Assembly: GCA_030280995.1 (NCBI GenBank)
Contig: JASXTE010000004.1
Location: 42,819,297-42,883,296, forward strand
Direction of reading: 5' to 3'
From: Hemileia vastatrix
Lineage: Eukaryota > Basidiomycota > Pucciniomycetes > Pucciniales > Zaghouaniaceae
Length of the DNA stretch: 64,000 nucleotides
A program made the translations under genes and the position numbers. Every line of letters starts with the position of its first letter. Position 1 is the stretch's first letter. Positions 9,398 to 22,067 of this stretch are shown here, piece by piece. The notes under the pieces were generated by a model. That model had not been told where the DNA came from, searched no databases, and saw nothing but the letters and a program-made list of their open reading frames with translations.

Positions 9398-10742
9398 CTA
9401 GTCAACAAAAAATTTCATTAAATGTTCTATTTCTTCAACAGATTTGTTTGTTTTAATGCATTCGATTAAGAAATCTTTCTTTTTAGAACTTTCTTGAAGA
9501 TCATGCTTATACTTCATCTGTTCCATTAAGTTTTGATGCTCGAGTGTTTTTTCCTCTTTTTTGGATTTTTCAATACTAAGAGTTAACTCGAACTTCTTCT
9601 CCTCCAAATCTTGGACCCAATCATCCTTCTGTAAGGAGAGCTTGTATCTCCTCTCTTTCAAATCTTGTACTCTGTCATCCCTCCTTAAAGAGAGCTTGTA
9701 TTTCTTCTTTTCAAAGCTTAGAGTCTCTTTAGCAATTTCCACTTGTTCTAGAGTGAGAATAAAAATTAACATAAAGTAGAAGAAAAGCAGAGTAAAGTAA
9801 TAAGAGGTATGATATCACTTACCAGCATCATGTTTCTCTAAAAACTGTTCCATCGAAGAAAAAGGTGTTTGTGATGAAGTATCACTTTTTTTCTTCTTTG
9901 GGAGTGGAAATTTAGACTACTTGAAGCCCTTCACTTTTTGTTCAACATAGCATTTTCCTCCTCATCATTGTTGCTAGCTTCAGACTCAGTTGATTGTAGG
10001 TCCTGGGCTTGTTCATCAGCCTTTTAAGAAATAAGAAAATCTAAGTAAATAAAAAAAAGTATTGATAAGATAAAAGAAAAAAACAGATCTGAGTTAGATT
10101 GGGTTGGGTTAAATCGCCAATAGGATCAATAGCAAAGCTATCTAGATTTGTAGAATTTAGAAGAGGGGAGGCTTGAGTGGAGGAAGAGGATGGGAAAAGA
10201 TTTTCTTCAACATCATGTTTGGAGATAGGATCTTCACCATCCAACATGTTTACAGGATTAACATCGGCTCACTCTCCAAAAATTGCATCCATCTCTTTAA
10301 AGTAAGGACATAAAGAATCAAGTTTATCGTCTATGGATTTTATGCCCTTAGTTATATCGTTGTTGGTAACCCCAAAACCAGTGGAAGATGAAAGAGCCTT
10401 TGCCTTCTTGTATTATGCTCAGTAATGCTTGAATTGTTCTGACATCTGTTTAGGAAAAAGATCAATCCTTCCCTTGGTCTTATTCCATAATTCATTTGCC
10501 ATTAGAAGATAGCCATTAACTTTTGATGCGGGGGGCCGTCCTACTTTAGTGGCATTCTCAGTACCAAAACAAGAATCATAGTTAGATTTGGATTTCAGCC
10601 AGTTGATAAGAATGAGATGGTCATCTTTTTTTTATTGAACGGTCTTTGATTTCTCAGCTGAGCGGGGGAAAGAGGAAGTAGTGGGAATTGAAGAAAAACT
10701 GGGTGACGGCTGCCTTTGAGAAGATCTAGGATGACGAGGCAT
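9398..10742 (-). pseudogene. SANT/MADF-like DNA-binding protein gene of Harb-A, broken
   Basis: The gene is collinear with the intact three-exon gene of Harb-B (27014-28411). The N-terminal part begins MPRHPRSSQRQ and keeps the KVNGYLLMANEL motif. The last exon is a Lys/Glu-rich coiled coil ending KFFVD. Stops interrupt the first exon, including TGA at 10419-10421 and 10269-10271 where Harb-B keeps CGA, plus TAA codons. The intron positions appear unchanged. Known Harbinger elements need a SANT/Myb-like partner for transposase entry and end binding; this copy should not supply it. Confidence 0.8.
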
Positions 10743-11131
10743 TTTATTATAAATGAAGATGAAAAGGAGCAGAAACAAGCGGATGAGTTAGCAAGATGAA
10801 AAGGAGCATAATCAAAGAGAAGAAATGAGGGGAAATTCTGAGTGGATGAGATGAGAATGGGAGTGCGCAGCAGGGTAGAAGGCATATGCAGAGAGTAGTT
10901 CAAGATGTGGTTATGGCAGAAAGTAGGTCAAGATGTGGTTATGACAGAAGGTTGTCCAAGATGTGGTTATGAAAAATTGAGTAAAAAAATGTCGGATAAG
11001 AGGTGAACATTGACACGTAAAGTGTCTAATAAACCAATTATTAGCAAAAATAATTGCGGAAGATAATTGGGGTATAAGGATTTTTATCCGCAATTAATTT
11101 AATTGCTGATCCCTGAACATTGATACCCCCT

Positions 11132-11426
11132 AATGTAAAATTATAATTAATTAACTATTAATTTATAATTGTTAAATAAATAAAAAAGAGCTGATAATTT
11201 ATAGAATACAATGTATTATATGCTTATTTAATTTTATATACAATTTATATAGTAATAAAATTTCTATAAACCTTATTTTAATTATATTATCATAATTTTG
11301 TTATATAATTTTATTATTAAATATAATATTATTTTGTATACATAATATGCATAATTTTTGTGCCCTCTTTAAGGTCCAATATGTTTACATAAAATTTACT
11401 GGAGTCCTGGTACAGCCTTGCTGACA
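11132..11426 (-). repeat. Fragment of a Ty3-B-family LTR, cut by Harb-A
   Basis: On the minus strand it begins TGTCAGCAAGGCTG and continues CAGGACTCCAGTAAAT and CCTTAAAGAG, matching the start of the Ty3-B LTR (TGTCAGCCAGGC, CAGGAGTCCAGTAAAT, CCTTAAAGAG). Harb-A inserted into it; the remaining LTR part is expected left of Harb-A, outside the window. Confidence 0.75.
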
Positions 11427-12000
11427 GTTGCCATCATACAGCACATGGCCTGATGGCTCATTAATTTAAGTAATTAGCATAACATACATGACTTTTTAAA
11501 TCTTAATTCATGAAATAAAATAAAAATTGAAAACCTATATTATACCCCACACTTTTTTGTCCACCTAATGTTTTATTTTTTGCATCACCTTTGTTTCTTA
11601 CCTTATGAATCTAGTTGACCAACTCTAGATTTTTGATCATTTTTATCTAAAAAATGAAAAGAAAATCAATTTAAATAAAAAATAATAAAATTGGATATAA
11701 CATACCTGAAATAGTTCAAGAAGTCACCAAAAAAATTTAAAAAAATCTTCCAGAAAAGTTGCAAAAAGTTCCAAAAAAAAGCCTCCATAAGTCTCCAAAA
11801 AAGTTCCTGAAATTTCCCAGAAATGTGCCAAAAGGTTCCAAGAAAGTGCACTGAAAGTTCCCAAAAAATTGTCCCAAATTTGACCAAAAAAGATTCCTAA
11901 AACCTCCGAGAAAAGTGGAAGAAAGTTCTAAAAAAAGTTTTAAAAAAACTCCAGAAAAGTTCCAAAAAACACCTGAAAATACCTTTAAAATGTTTTCAAA
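11427..12000. other. AT-rich region with degenerate GTTCC-type short repeats
   Basis: No gene is visible. From about 11700 the sequence is a loose series of units like AAAGTTCCAAAAAA at irregular spacing. Long open frames across it on the minus strand are rich in Phe, Trp and Leu and are explained by the repeat composition. Confidence 0.6.
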
Positions 12001-12430
12001 ACATTTCCAAGTTTTTTCCCAATGTTTCCAAATAATTCCTAATGGTTTTAGTGAAAAAAAGATGCAAAACAGACAAAAAAACACCTAAATATTGCTGTGA
12101 ACTGCTTGGAAAATGTTTGTGAATTGTTTTAGCAGAATGAAAGACCGAAAACTAACCAAAAGCACCTGGAAATCCCTTTAAAATGCTTTTCATAATTTTT
12201 AACTTGTTTCCAAATGGTTTTAGTGAAAAAAGGACCCAAAAAAGCCAAGAAAAACACCTAAAAGTCATGTGGAACCACTTGGAAAATGTTTGTAAATTCT
12301 TTAAGCAGAAATAAAGACCAAAAATTGCCGAAAAACACCTAAAATTAACTGAAAATGCTTGAAAGCCACTTCTGAATGGTTTCTGAATGATTCTGAAGTG
12401 ATTTAGCAAAAAAATTGGCTAAAAAACACC
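12001..12430. repeat. ~172-bp tandem repeat, about 2.3 copies
   Basis: ATGGTTTTAGTGAAAAA recurs at 12043 and 12215, and CTTGGAAAATGTTTGT at 12104 and 12276, both 172 bp apart. The units are diverged by many substitutions. Confidence 0.7.
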
Positions 12431-13942
12431 AAAAAACACCAGAAAGTCAGTAAAATAAGAAAAAGAAAGATGAAGAACCAAAAAAAAGGAAAAAAGAACA
12501 CATTAATCAGTTCTTAAAACAAAAAAGGTGATAAAAATAAGAACAAAATAAAGAGACAAAAGAAAAAAACATTTCAATCAGAAATTAAATTACATAAAAT
12601 GAGAAAGTGACTTACCTTGAGAGCTGTGAAGTTTGAAATATTAAAACAAACAATGAGTAATAGAAGTGAGAGATGAAGAGAAGTTGAGATATCTTAGTGA
12701 GACTGAATCTAATAAATTTTATGTGATTTCAAGTCTAGGAGCTGAACTAAAATGAATGAAACTGGGAAACTGGGAAATCTCATTACTCAAAATTTAAAAT
12801 CAGTTAAGCTAGGCCTTCAAAATGAGAAAGAGTGATTGGTATTGTTTTAGAATTCATAGCACTGGTCTGAGATGATGAAGTACTGCTAGATTTTATTGGT
12901 GGGGGTATTACAGCATTGGAGTCAGTATCAAAATTAACAATTAGATCAGGAGCTAGAGCAGTATCAATGATCTCAAGTTGATGGTGGACTGAATGTGGAA
13001 TGTTATGTTAGTGAATTTAAATGAAGATTAAGGTTAAGCTTATGATTTATGTATTGATTAATTTCTGGTAAGTGAAATACCTTATTTTTATGGATAAGCC
13101 TTTAAGGATTAGGTGAAAAAAAATCTAGGTTCTGGCACTTTGGTATCTAGTGATGACTAATCATGATGAAAAAGGGAAGTGTTTTAATTACTTTTTTGAC
13201 CCAAAAGAGGATGTGTTTGGGGAAAAATACACCTGTCTAGGGCAGGTGTATTTCATTTTTTGATGGTGGGCTTGGTACCTTTTTTGTGGCATGTTTTAAT
13301 GTGGCATATTTAGTAAAGTTTGAGACCCATATTAGTAATAATAATAATAATGATAATTATAATAATACTATCAATAAAATAGAATAAATATAAAACAATA
13401 ATAATAACAATAATGATAATAATAGTTAATGGTTTTTTAAGTTTTTTAAGTTTTTTTATCCTTTGAAAATTTATTCACTACAACTAAAAAAATGAAGAAA
13501 GAAGAAGAGAAAGTTTTAAGGAAGCTTATCATAGGAAGGGGCGGATATATTTGAAAACTCTTTTAGATTATTTTCAAGAAATAGTTTTACATAATGAATT
13601 CGGAAATCATGTTGATGTTTGAGCCCTTTAGCAATTTTATGTTTAACCCTTAGAATTTTCTCTCTTAAAGTGACTTCAATTGTATCTCATGGGTGTACTG
13701 CCTTGTAGTAGATTAAAATGATATTGAAGGCAAAGTTTTAATGCCTACCAATTTTATGGCTAGTAATATAAGGAGACTGTGGGGCCAGTTTTGGTAGTTG
13801 ATTAGCCAATTTTGAAATATTAGAATAAAATAAACTTGAAGAAAATGATAAAATTCACAAGAAAAAGAAGGGTAAAAAAATGAAAAACCCCACCATATTC
13901 AAACTTCTCAAGATCAAAATTAGCTGTCTGGCTGGGTATACA
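12431..13942. other. Non-coding AT-rich stretch
   Basis: I see no supported gene. It contains an 11-bp-arm hairpin at 13225-13253 (AAATACACCTG / CAGGTGTATTT) and a degenerate TAA/ATA microsatellite at about 13330-13426. Confidence 0.5.
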
Positions 13943-16400
13943 CTATTCTTGTAGAAAATAGAAGTAGAGATTTTTTAGGTGAAGAAGCTGGAGGTAGCTA
14001 TGGATTAAGGTGTAATTAGAAGAGAAAGATTGTGAATGGTGGTTGAATGAGTATATTTCTCTTTTGGAAGGAGGAGATCTGGAAGAGGATGATCTGTGTC
14101 TGTTATAGGATCTGTATTGAGAAGATCTACACCTAAAAGAAGAATATGAATGGCTTCTATGAATAAAAATAGGAGGGGCTGGAATTTTATGAGGACAGGG
14201 AGAATCAATATAAGGAGATGTTGAACATTCCAGCTCAGGATGTATAAATGGTAATCTTCTCATAGCTTTTGGAGCAGTTTTTTGTGACTGGAGATAGAAT
14301 AGGTAGATTAAGTTCCAGCCTAAATTTAAGAGTAGGAGTAGTAAGATGGGAGGAAGAAGTTCTAGGGCCCAGTTTTTCAGAATCAGAAGGAATTCTAAAA
14401 TATGTAGAAGTGGAAATTGGAGCTGTATTTATGGATGTGGATTTTTTTTGAGAAGGAGTAGAAGGATGAGGTGTTGATTTAGAGAAAGAGGCATAGCTGG
14501 AATCTGAAGTGTGAAAAATCCATATTAAAGGCCTATACAATTTCTCTTCTTTTCATTATAGATGGAACAGGCTCTGATGAAAGTGTGTCTCTTGTAGTTT
14601 AAGGTGAATATACATTCTTTGTTGATGAAGGAAAAGTAGAGGCAGGATTGGTCAGAGAAGCCACAAAGCTAGATGGAGTCATGGTGATAGCAGTTTGATC
14701 CTGATGATTATAAAAAGATGAAAAGTGGGAGTAAATGGAACATGGAAAAATTTGGCTTCAAGGCTAGCCTAGGGGAATTGGTGATTGATGAAATGTTTGG
14801 TCTACTATGAACTTAAACTGGAATGACAATCTTATTCAGTCCACTATTACCTTAAACTAGAATAAAAATCCTGTTTGTTCCTCCAAGACTTTAAAATTTC
14901 AATTAAAATAATGTTTACACATTTAAACTAGGAAATTCTATTCAATATTTTAATTTATCACTGTCCACCAAGAATCTAAACCAGATAATTTGTCTTTTTA
15001 AAAATAGTGTATGCTAGACTTTGGTATAGGAATGGACTTGAATTTTGTGATGGAATGTTATATAGATCTTATAATGCATAAATATGATTAAAATATGGTG
15101 TAAAATAAAATCTGGATAAAGATATATTTTTCTGAAATTTATTTAAAAATGGTTATAATGTTGGGATGCTCTATTTGAATTCTGTTGATAAAGGAAAATT
15201 TGAATATGGATTGGTGGTTGGATTAGTAGTGTGTCTCATTTTAGGCTATATTGGAGGAAGCTTGGAGGAACTTATATCAAGAATTGAATCATGAAATTAA
15301 GCTTAGTATGTGGGGGGCCTACTCTCTCATGCTGTGGATAAGGTGGGACTGGTAGAGGAGTCTTCAGGGATTCAAATCTAATTCTCAGTAAATTAAACAA
15401 CAACAAAACAAATATGGGTTTATATTTTAGCTGTATTTTTTTAAATTCAGAAAAAAAAATATTTTTCATAAAGGTGGATCAACTAGAAATCAAGTTTTAA
15501 AAAAGCACTAAAATAATCAAAGTTATAGAAGAGAAGAAAAGTTTAGAAAAGATTATTTCTATTGAACTGTTCCACATTAACATCAAAACTCTGCATCAGT
15601 AACCTTCTCTTCATTATATCCTTATGATTTTTAGAAGGAGTATCTTGAAAATAAGCTAAATTTTTTTTCTTAATATTATCATTAAAGTTAAGAGAAAGAT
15701 ATCTATGGAATCAAGTATAATGGTTAATATAACCAGTTTTCACCTGGCCAACATCATCAGTGTTACTAATTTTTAAAAATTGGAAGACAAAAAGAAAAGA
15801 ATGTGGATTAGTATTATGGATGTGAAATTTAATTAATAGACAAAATTTGTGAGCTAAGGAATAATGTTTGAGAAAAACTTAAAGGTGGAACTAGCTGGAT
15901 AGGTGACTTATCTTGAGATGGATGAGGAATCTCAGGATCAAGATTTTTGGATAATGAGGTTTTGGCTTTTATCCTTCTAAAGAAGACTGGTATTTTAGAT
16001 AATCTTTTCTAAGGAATGGTGGGTTCAGGCAAGGAAGTGGGTCCTATGTAGAAATATTTAGTTGATGGAATGAATATTCTAATGTATTTGACTTTCTTTA
16101 ACTTGAAAAGATCAAAAGCAGCTCATCCAGGTAGATCAGGGTAGGACATAAGGTAGGGTACTTTGTATTTTTTGCAAATTTTTCAAGGAATATACAAGTC
16201 TTTCATGATTAATTATATGATTAGATTTTTTAAAACAATGAAGTTTTGAAGTTTATTGGTGTAAATTGTTGTAGGAGGTGAAGTTAAAATGAATATGTGA
16301 TCAATCAGATAAAAAAGTTTAAAAGAATGGGGGCATTCTTCATTGGAGGGAGGATGTGGTATTCTAAAGTTTAGTAGGTCACCTTAAGCATATGGAAAAT
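13943..16400 (-). pseudogene. Decayed gene or retroelement remnant, unidentified
   Basis: Several minus-strand stretches read as ordinary protein sequence but are broken by stops and frame changes. One around 16300-15850 contains KYKVPYLMSYPDLPG and KVKYIRIFIP. One around 15840-15560 contains HNTNPHSFLFVFQFLKISN and DIMKRRLLMQSFDV. One around 14540-13960 is rich in Ser, Pro and Arg. I recognise no domain. A short resemblance of 17340-17402 to the end of the solo LTR at 48549-49639 hints that this may be the inside of an old retroelement, but that is weak. Confidence 0.35.
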
Positions 16401-18717
16401 AATTTTGAAAACTTATTTGATAATTTCCAGGGGATATTTTATGTGTATGATTTTATAATGAAGATAATTGGTTGTATATTATGTGAAAATTAGTTATTTG
16501 AAAGCTCACATTAAATTATTAAGTTTATAGTCAAAAACATTTCTCAAGAGGTTTAAAATTTATGTAAGATAAATTATATGTGTTAAAAAATTCTTGGGAA
16601 GCTTTCCAGATTTTTTGAATATTTTTTATGAAATTATTTAGTAATTTTATCAATTTTTGATTTTTGTCAACGTAGTTAACTTTGATGATTTTTAGTTTAT
16701 TTAGTTAAGCTTCACAGACTATAAAAACTACCAGAAATTATTTTTCAGATGTTTAGATATCATCCCTGGTTTTTATAAATTTTCAGAGTCATTTGGTGTT
16801 TTAACTTGAGTTTGGAAATCCAGACAATCTCCATGTAGATCCATGGAGATCCAGACAAGCTCTGGCACATGTCTGGAAGGGAAAATTGAGACATGTGACT
16901 GAATTATTTATAGTTTGGCTTTTAAACTAGACTGTATATAGTATCATAGACATAAAACCTTAACAATTAACAACCAATAACACATAACAACAACCACATT
17001 AACATATTATTAAATATTGTAACTTCTATTAAAACTATTAACCTTTTATTAATACTAAACATAATTTCACTCAACAAGTCATAAATATATGTTTTCAGGA
17101 TACCATTAAAAAGGCCTCATCCTTGGTAACTGAAAAATATGATTTGTTCCATAAAATAAAAACTCTCTAAATACATATAATTAAAATCATTTAAATATCT
17201 TTTATCTGGTGCAACTTTGTGTTGTATTTCAGTTATTTTTCACAGAAAACATATTCTTAACATCTCAAAAGTGTCAATAAAAACTGGCCAACCAGTCTTT
17301 TTCATATAAAATAGACATAGCTTGGATTATTGAGAACTCATTTTTATTTTAAAGGGACAGGGATTTCTCTTGTTTATCCACCTCTCTTGGATTCTGCCTA
17401 CAGCAAGGCAACTGTAAGAGTCTTTTTATAACAGGGGATTTTAGAAGGGATACTTTTTGTCAGAGGACAGACTTGGTGGGTACATTTGAAGTGAAAAGTG
17501 TCAAATATGTCAAATTTTTAAGGTTTGAAGGCTTTAGGGCACTATGGATATATTTTTATAAGTATGGGAAACGGCTTATAGGAAGTTTAGAAGTGTTTAA
17601 AACTACCTTCTTTATGTTTTAAAGATTTTAAAACTCTTTGAAAAGACATTTTTACAGGCCAGTGTGACAGGAAAATTTTACAGGTGGTTAATAATACAAA
17701 TACTTTATTGAACTTTCAGAAAAGAGCATGTAACTCACTCAGTGTTGATGATTATTGCACATTAAGAACAGATTTAAAAATCTTGGAGACTGGGAAATAT
17801 AATTATGAAGGTCATATCCTATTCAGAAATATAATTAAGGTGTGATTATGCAATAAATTCAGGTGGTTGTGATGATTTTTCTGGGTTCATGAAAGATAAG
17901 TTGCAGTGCAGTTTCTCTGGTTGAAGTATTTATGGGGTGTAAGAAAGTTTTCAAGAGATTTAATGAGAGGAATTATGAATAGTTGTCTTTTGTACTGGTG
18001 ACTAGGAAAAAAAATTCTTTCAGTGATTTTGGTAAAAATGGATCAATACTGGATAAGTAAAAGGGAAAAGGGCAGTTTGGCTAGTCATAAGATTGTTAGG
18101 TATATTTTAGTTATTATTCAATTTTTATCAAAATTATTATTAGAAGATTATTATATTATCAGTTTAGTCTTCTAATTTTTTCTATTATCTTTTTTCTCTG
18201 AAATTTTCATATTTTAGATATTTTAGTGCTTATATTGGTTATTTTAGGATATTTTTTTTAGTAAACTTACTGTTGGCCCTTATTGCTGTTAGTGATTTTT
18301 TGGCTTAGGATGTCTCTGTATCCTTTTGCTGTTAATATTGGGTTTAGGTTGGCCATCTCTTTACTCCCTTTCTGTTATTGTGATTGAAGCTTGGGCTGTC
18401 TTTGTACCCCCTTGCTAAGATTTTGAGTTGGACTGTCTTAATGTCCCCTTGTCTGTGTTTGTGGTGTTGTTTTGGGATCTCAATTAGCTTGATCTTATTC
18501 TGTGATAGCTTTTTTTAGGTGTTTTCTATTAAAATATTGCCAATTTATTTCTTTATATTATAAATTTTTTCCATCATATCTGATTTATTTTTACTTGATT
18601 GATTTCTCTTATATCTTATACTCTATTCATTATATACTTAATTATTCTTATCTTATCTGGCTATATCCTAATTTTTTACAACCTTTTCAACCCAATATAT
18701 TTTTCTGATATTTACAT
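16401..18717. other. AT-rich region without recognised genes
   Basis: No frame looks coding. A local inverted repeat ATCTCCATG / CATGGAGAT lies near 16827-16852, with CCAGACA / TGTCTGG near it. Otherwise nothing is seen. Confidence 0.5.
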
Positions 18718-18915
18718 CACAAAAAAACACGCAGCACCTGCTAGCTAGTGCCAATCTCTCAATCCTTTTGTGATTCAAGAATAACTCAGATTTGATGCCA
18801 CACAATCAGGCATGCTCAGTGTTTCGTGCGCAGTCTTTTCAGAAGAATTACAGCTGAGTCAAACCTGAATCAAATAAAAGATAGGGATTGTCACCTGCTA
18901 TCAGGTGCCAATTTT
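18718..18915 (+). repeat. Left copy of a ~200-bp inverted repeat with palindromic ends
   Basis: It is the reverse complement of 19797-20010 with scattered differences. It starts CACAAAAAAACAC, and near both ends has imperfect palindromes of the type GCACCTGCTAnCAGGTGC. Either one ~1.29-kb terminal-inverted-repeat element or two small MITEs in opposite orientation. Confidence 0.7.
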
Positions 18916-19796
18916 TTTTTTCTGGTGTTAGTTTTTGTCAAACCTGTATCGATTTATTATAATTTTTTTTTGGCTTTTTTTTTTATTAGCAAAACAAAAA
19001 AAAAAATCACGTAGAAAAACAAATCAGAGGGCCTTGCAGAATGCACTCTTGACCTTCTGCAATTATGCCCATGAATTTATTGCATTTTGTGTGTTGTCAC
19101 ATAATAAATTATCATAATCATCCATTTCTTTATGTTGAAATACTTTTACAAATCAATGATACTCAAGTTTCATATAAATACCAAAGTGGATCATCATTAA
19201 AAATGAGAAGAGGCAAGACCTCTTCCATTTTTTCTTTGTGGATCTTAAAAAATTTACTTGACAAAATTTTATTAGGAGTAATTCAAAATAAAATTTAATT
19301 GGGGAGGAAATGAAAGCCATGCTAAAGAAACAGTGCAACAAAAAAATAAGGCAGACCAAAAAATTTTATACTGATAGTTACAGATGATATGTTATATGTG
19401 TATATAGTTTTTTTAATGAAGTCGTAACAGAATTGAACTAGTAAAACAAGAATTTCTTCTACATAATTTTTTTTAAATTCAAAGACTGACAATTGAAAAA
19501 CGAGAGGCTAACCATATAATGTCGCACATTTTTCTTAATAATTGTAACTACCGATCTTCGTACGTTAGAAACCTCGATAGTGTAATGGTACTGGTTTGTT
19601 TTTACTCGCGTTTTTACATTTTCTCTTCCTTCATCCATTAGCATATACCACTTCAAATAATTATATATCAACACCATATACTCAAAATTTATTTTGTTTG
19701 ATACTGTGCAGCGGCTTCATCACTAATGTGCGGAAGGAAATATTCAAGAAAAATAAAACAGGAGGCGAGAGTAAATCAATTGAAATAGAACTATGA
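18916..19796. other. Spacer between the inverted repeats
   Basis: This is about 880 bp with T- and A-runs. No gene is supported; the short open frames show no domain. Confidence 0.45.
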
Positions 19797-20010
19797 CACT
19801 AGAAAAAAAATTTTGGACACCTGATAGCATGTGCCAATCCCTATCTTTAATTTGATCAAGTTCCAGCTAAGCTGTAATTCTTCTGGGAAGACCACGCACT
19901 GAACACTGAGCATGCTAGCTCGCATGGAATCAAATCTGAGTAATTCTTGAGTCACAAATGGAATGAGGGATTGGCACCTGCTAACAGGTGCCAGGTGTTT
20001 TTTTGTGGTA
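19797..20010 (-). repeat. Right copy of the ~200-bp inverted repeat
   Basis: It mirrors 18718-18915, including the GGCACCTGCTAACAGGTGCC palindrome near its outer end and GTGTTTTTTTGTG as the outer terminus. No clear target duplication is visible outside the pair. Confidence 0.7.
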
Positions 20011-20058
20011 TGATAAGGTGTAAAAATATTAAAATTAGGATGTTCATTCTTTTTTTTT

Positions 20059-21557
20059 CTAGCCATAGGTTATGTGTCTATTTATTTTCAATACTTGATG
20101 AGGCTCTGTATAAGTGATTCGTACGTGAGAATTTATTGGAAAGGTGGTCTTGAGCTGGTAATCAGTATAAAGAAATCGAGAAGAGTCATCATCAATTTTT
20201 AGACGCTCAAGGAAACACAAAAAATTGATCGAGTTAAAATCCTTACGATGCATGGGAAGAAAAAATCCTGTCCCTTGGCTAGAAAACTTTTTACTCCATA
20301 GCAATGACTGAAAGGGCACTAAAATACAGAGATTGGAAATGTGTTTAAAAACTTGAAAAAGGTCATGATTAGCGTACCATTACCCTGCCATAGTAATGTC
20401 GGCCTTTGAGGGTTAGAAAGGGGTACTGAGAAATAGATTTGGTGGCGTTGAGAAAGAATATCGTCAATGTTTACATGTTTAAGTAGCCATCAGGAAATCA
20501 CCATGAAAAATCTGGATCTATACAAATAATACTTTGTGCACAGTTGGACGTTTTCTTCAAATTTGAACAGCAATATGAATGCAAAAGGCGAATTTTGCAT
20601 TCAACTTGCACTTTAAAGTTGAAAGTTACCTGCAGCCCGTGGACAAACCTTGTCTGGGATAGCTGTATTCATTCTATTTCTCATTTACATAAGCGTTCTT
20701 TGAACTCAGGTTAAACTCGGCTGTCATGAAGACACACAGAAGAAAACCCCTGAATCCAGCCGGATTCAAACTGGACTCAAATTGAATTCCACAAGCGGAC
20801 CTGCTTGCATCTTTCTCCCAGATTTTTCATGGTGATAAGTGGAGTGAAAATGATTACCTCTAGAAGAACCATGAGTTGCCATAACCTGTTCCCCTTGGGC
20901 TAAATTATTTTTATTCCAAACTATTGAAAAGCATTTTAAATTTTCAGTTTTAGCATCAAGAAGAAAGAATTAAGACAATGAACAAGTAAAAAAATTGAAA
21001 TTTCTTACGGTAAGAAGTTTCAAGTTGTGGCATTTCATATATTTGATGCTCATGGTAGTCTCCTAGAAGGTTTTCCTCTTTGTTGACGGCGTAAAAAATT
21101 GCCTCATCTTCAGGTAAATCAATTTTTAAAGCATCTTTGGAAGAATCAGGGCCCAAGATACTTGGTTTTTGCTCTGAATCCGGCAGGGACAAATCTCTCC
21201 ATGATTTCTTAATATCAACTGTCAAATGTTTGGAGAAATTTAATCGAAGCCCCAAAAGTATCCCAATTGAAGTGTCAAGTGATAAAAAGAAACAATTCAG
21301 CTTCAACATTTCTTTCAGAATACGATTAATGAGAAAACTTCAATCTTTTTCTTCAGATGGAAATTTAAATTTTTCTCACCCTTATCTGGAGGTTTAATAT
21401 TTTTAATATTCTCGACGCTGCGCAATTCGCTGCCTAGACTTACCGTACCATAAGATCGTTTTTGTAGCTGATGCAACACAACACGACAGTGAACAAGGTC
21501 ACTGACTAATGAAGTTAATTTAATAAACAAGATTAGTCGCAAAAATCTGAAAGACAT
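20059..21557 (-). CDS. Candidate host gene, multi-exon, possible secreted protein
   Basis: The first exon begins at ATG 21557 with MSFRFLRLILFIKLTSLVSD, a basic-hydrophobic start like a signal peptide. It ends at a consensus donor ACG/GTAAGT (21442). A second coding block, about 21300-21009, contains SWRDLSLPDSEQKPSILG and ends at ACC/GTAAGA. A third block, 20305-20059, follows the acceptor ATTTTAG and contains GFFLPMHRKDFNSINFLCF before TAG. Exact acceptors are uncertain and an exon may lie at 20420-20950, where a diverged copy of part of block three seems present. A TATA box lies 193 bp upstream of the ATG. Composition is less AT-rich than the flanking transposons. No domain recognised; a secreted rust protein is a guess. 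Confidence 0.45.
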
Positions 21558-21748
21558 CTCGTCAAGTTAATGATGTAATCCTCAAGCTTGGAAGGAGAGT
21601 AATTGATACGACAGCTTCAATACTAATGAGAGTAGGACAAATATAAAGTCTCCTGTTTAGGGCTGAGATATCTGAAAAATGAGACTGGGGTTTCAGACAA
21701 ATTATAAGAGTGTCTAATCTGAACTCTTCTAGACTAATGCCCGCCTGG

Positions 21749-21756
21749 CTTATATA
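21749..21756 (-). promoter_or_regulatory. TATA box of the candidate host gene
   Basis: TATATAAG on the minus strand lies 193 bp upstream of the ATG at 21557, with a pyrimidine-rich stretch after it. Position and sequence fit an RNA polymerase II core promoter. Confidence 0.5.
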
Positions 21757-22067
21757 GGATTGGTTCTCCAGCCCCGTTTCGCCGAGGGAGTTTTCAGCAA
21801 GGGTATTTGACGTTCCATAATTTGGCCATCGTCCCTGAGGCATGTCCCAAGTGGGCGCATTAGGTGGAAATGTGTGGTCCACCGATATTGAAGTTTATGG
21901 GTTAATTGTGCCAATTCAATGTGGCTGTAAATCGATAGCATGTCAAACTAGCGGCCCATCAAATTAGTGCGGCGATCACAAAATCTCTTGGTGAGGTTTT
22001 GCATAAAAAAGATTGCACGAAAAAAAAATTGCTTGAAAAAAAAATCACAAAAAAAGCATTTGAAACC

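Larger units (their letters stand above)
8394..11131. mobile_element. PIF/Harbinger element Harb-A, right part
   Basis: The remaining right portion holds the last codons of the oxygenase gene, the AATAAA hairpin repeats, the convergent SANT-like gene and the right terminal inverted repeat. The repeat reads ATTGATACCCCCT with an AAT target copy at 11132-11134. Its organisation is collinear with Harb-C 43977-46707. The left part must lie beyond the Ty3-A insertion, outside the window. Confidence 0.88.

Noticed and set aside
11666..12409. Long minus-strand frames rich in Phe and Trp
   Set aside because: They come from A-rich short repeats; composition is not that of a protein and no start or domain is visible.
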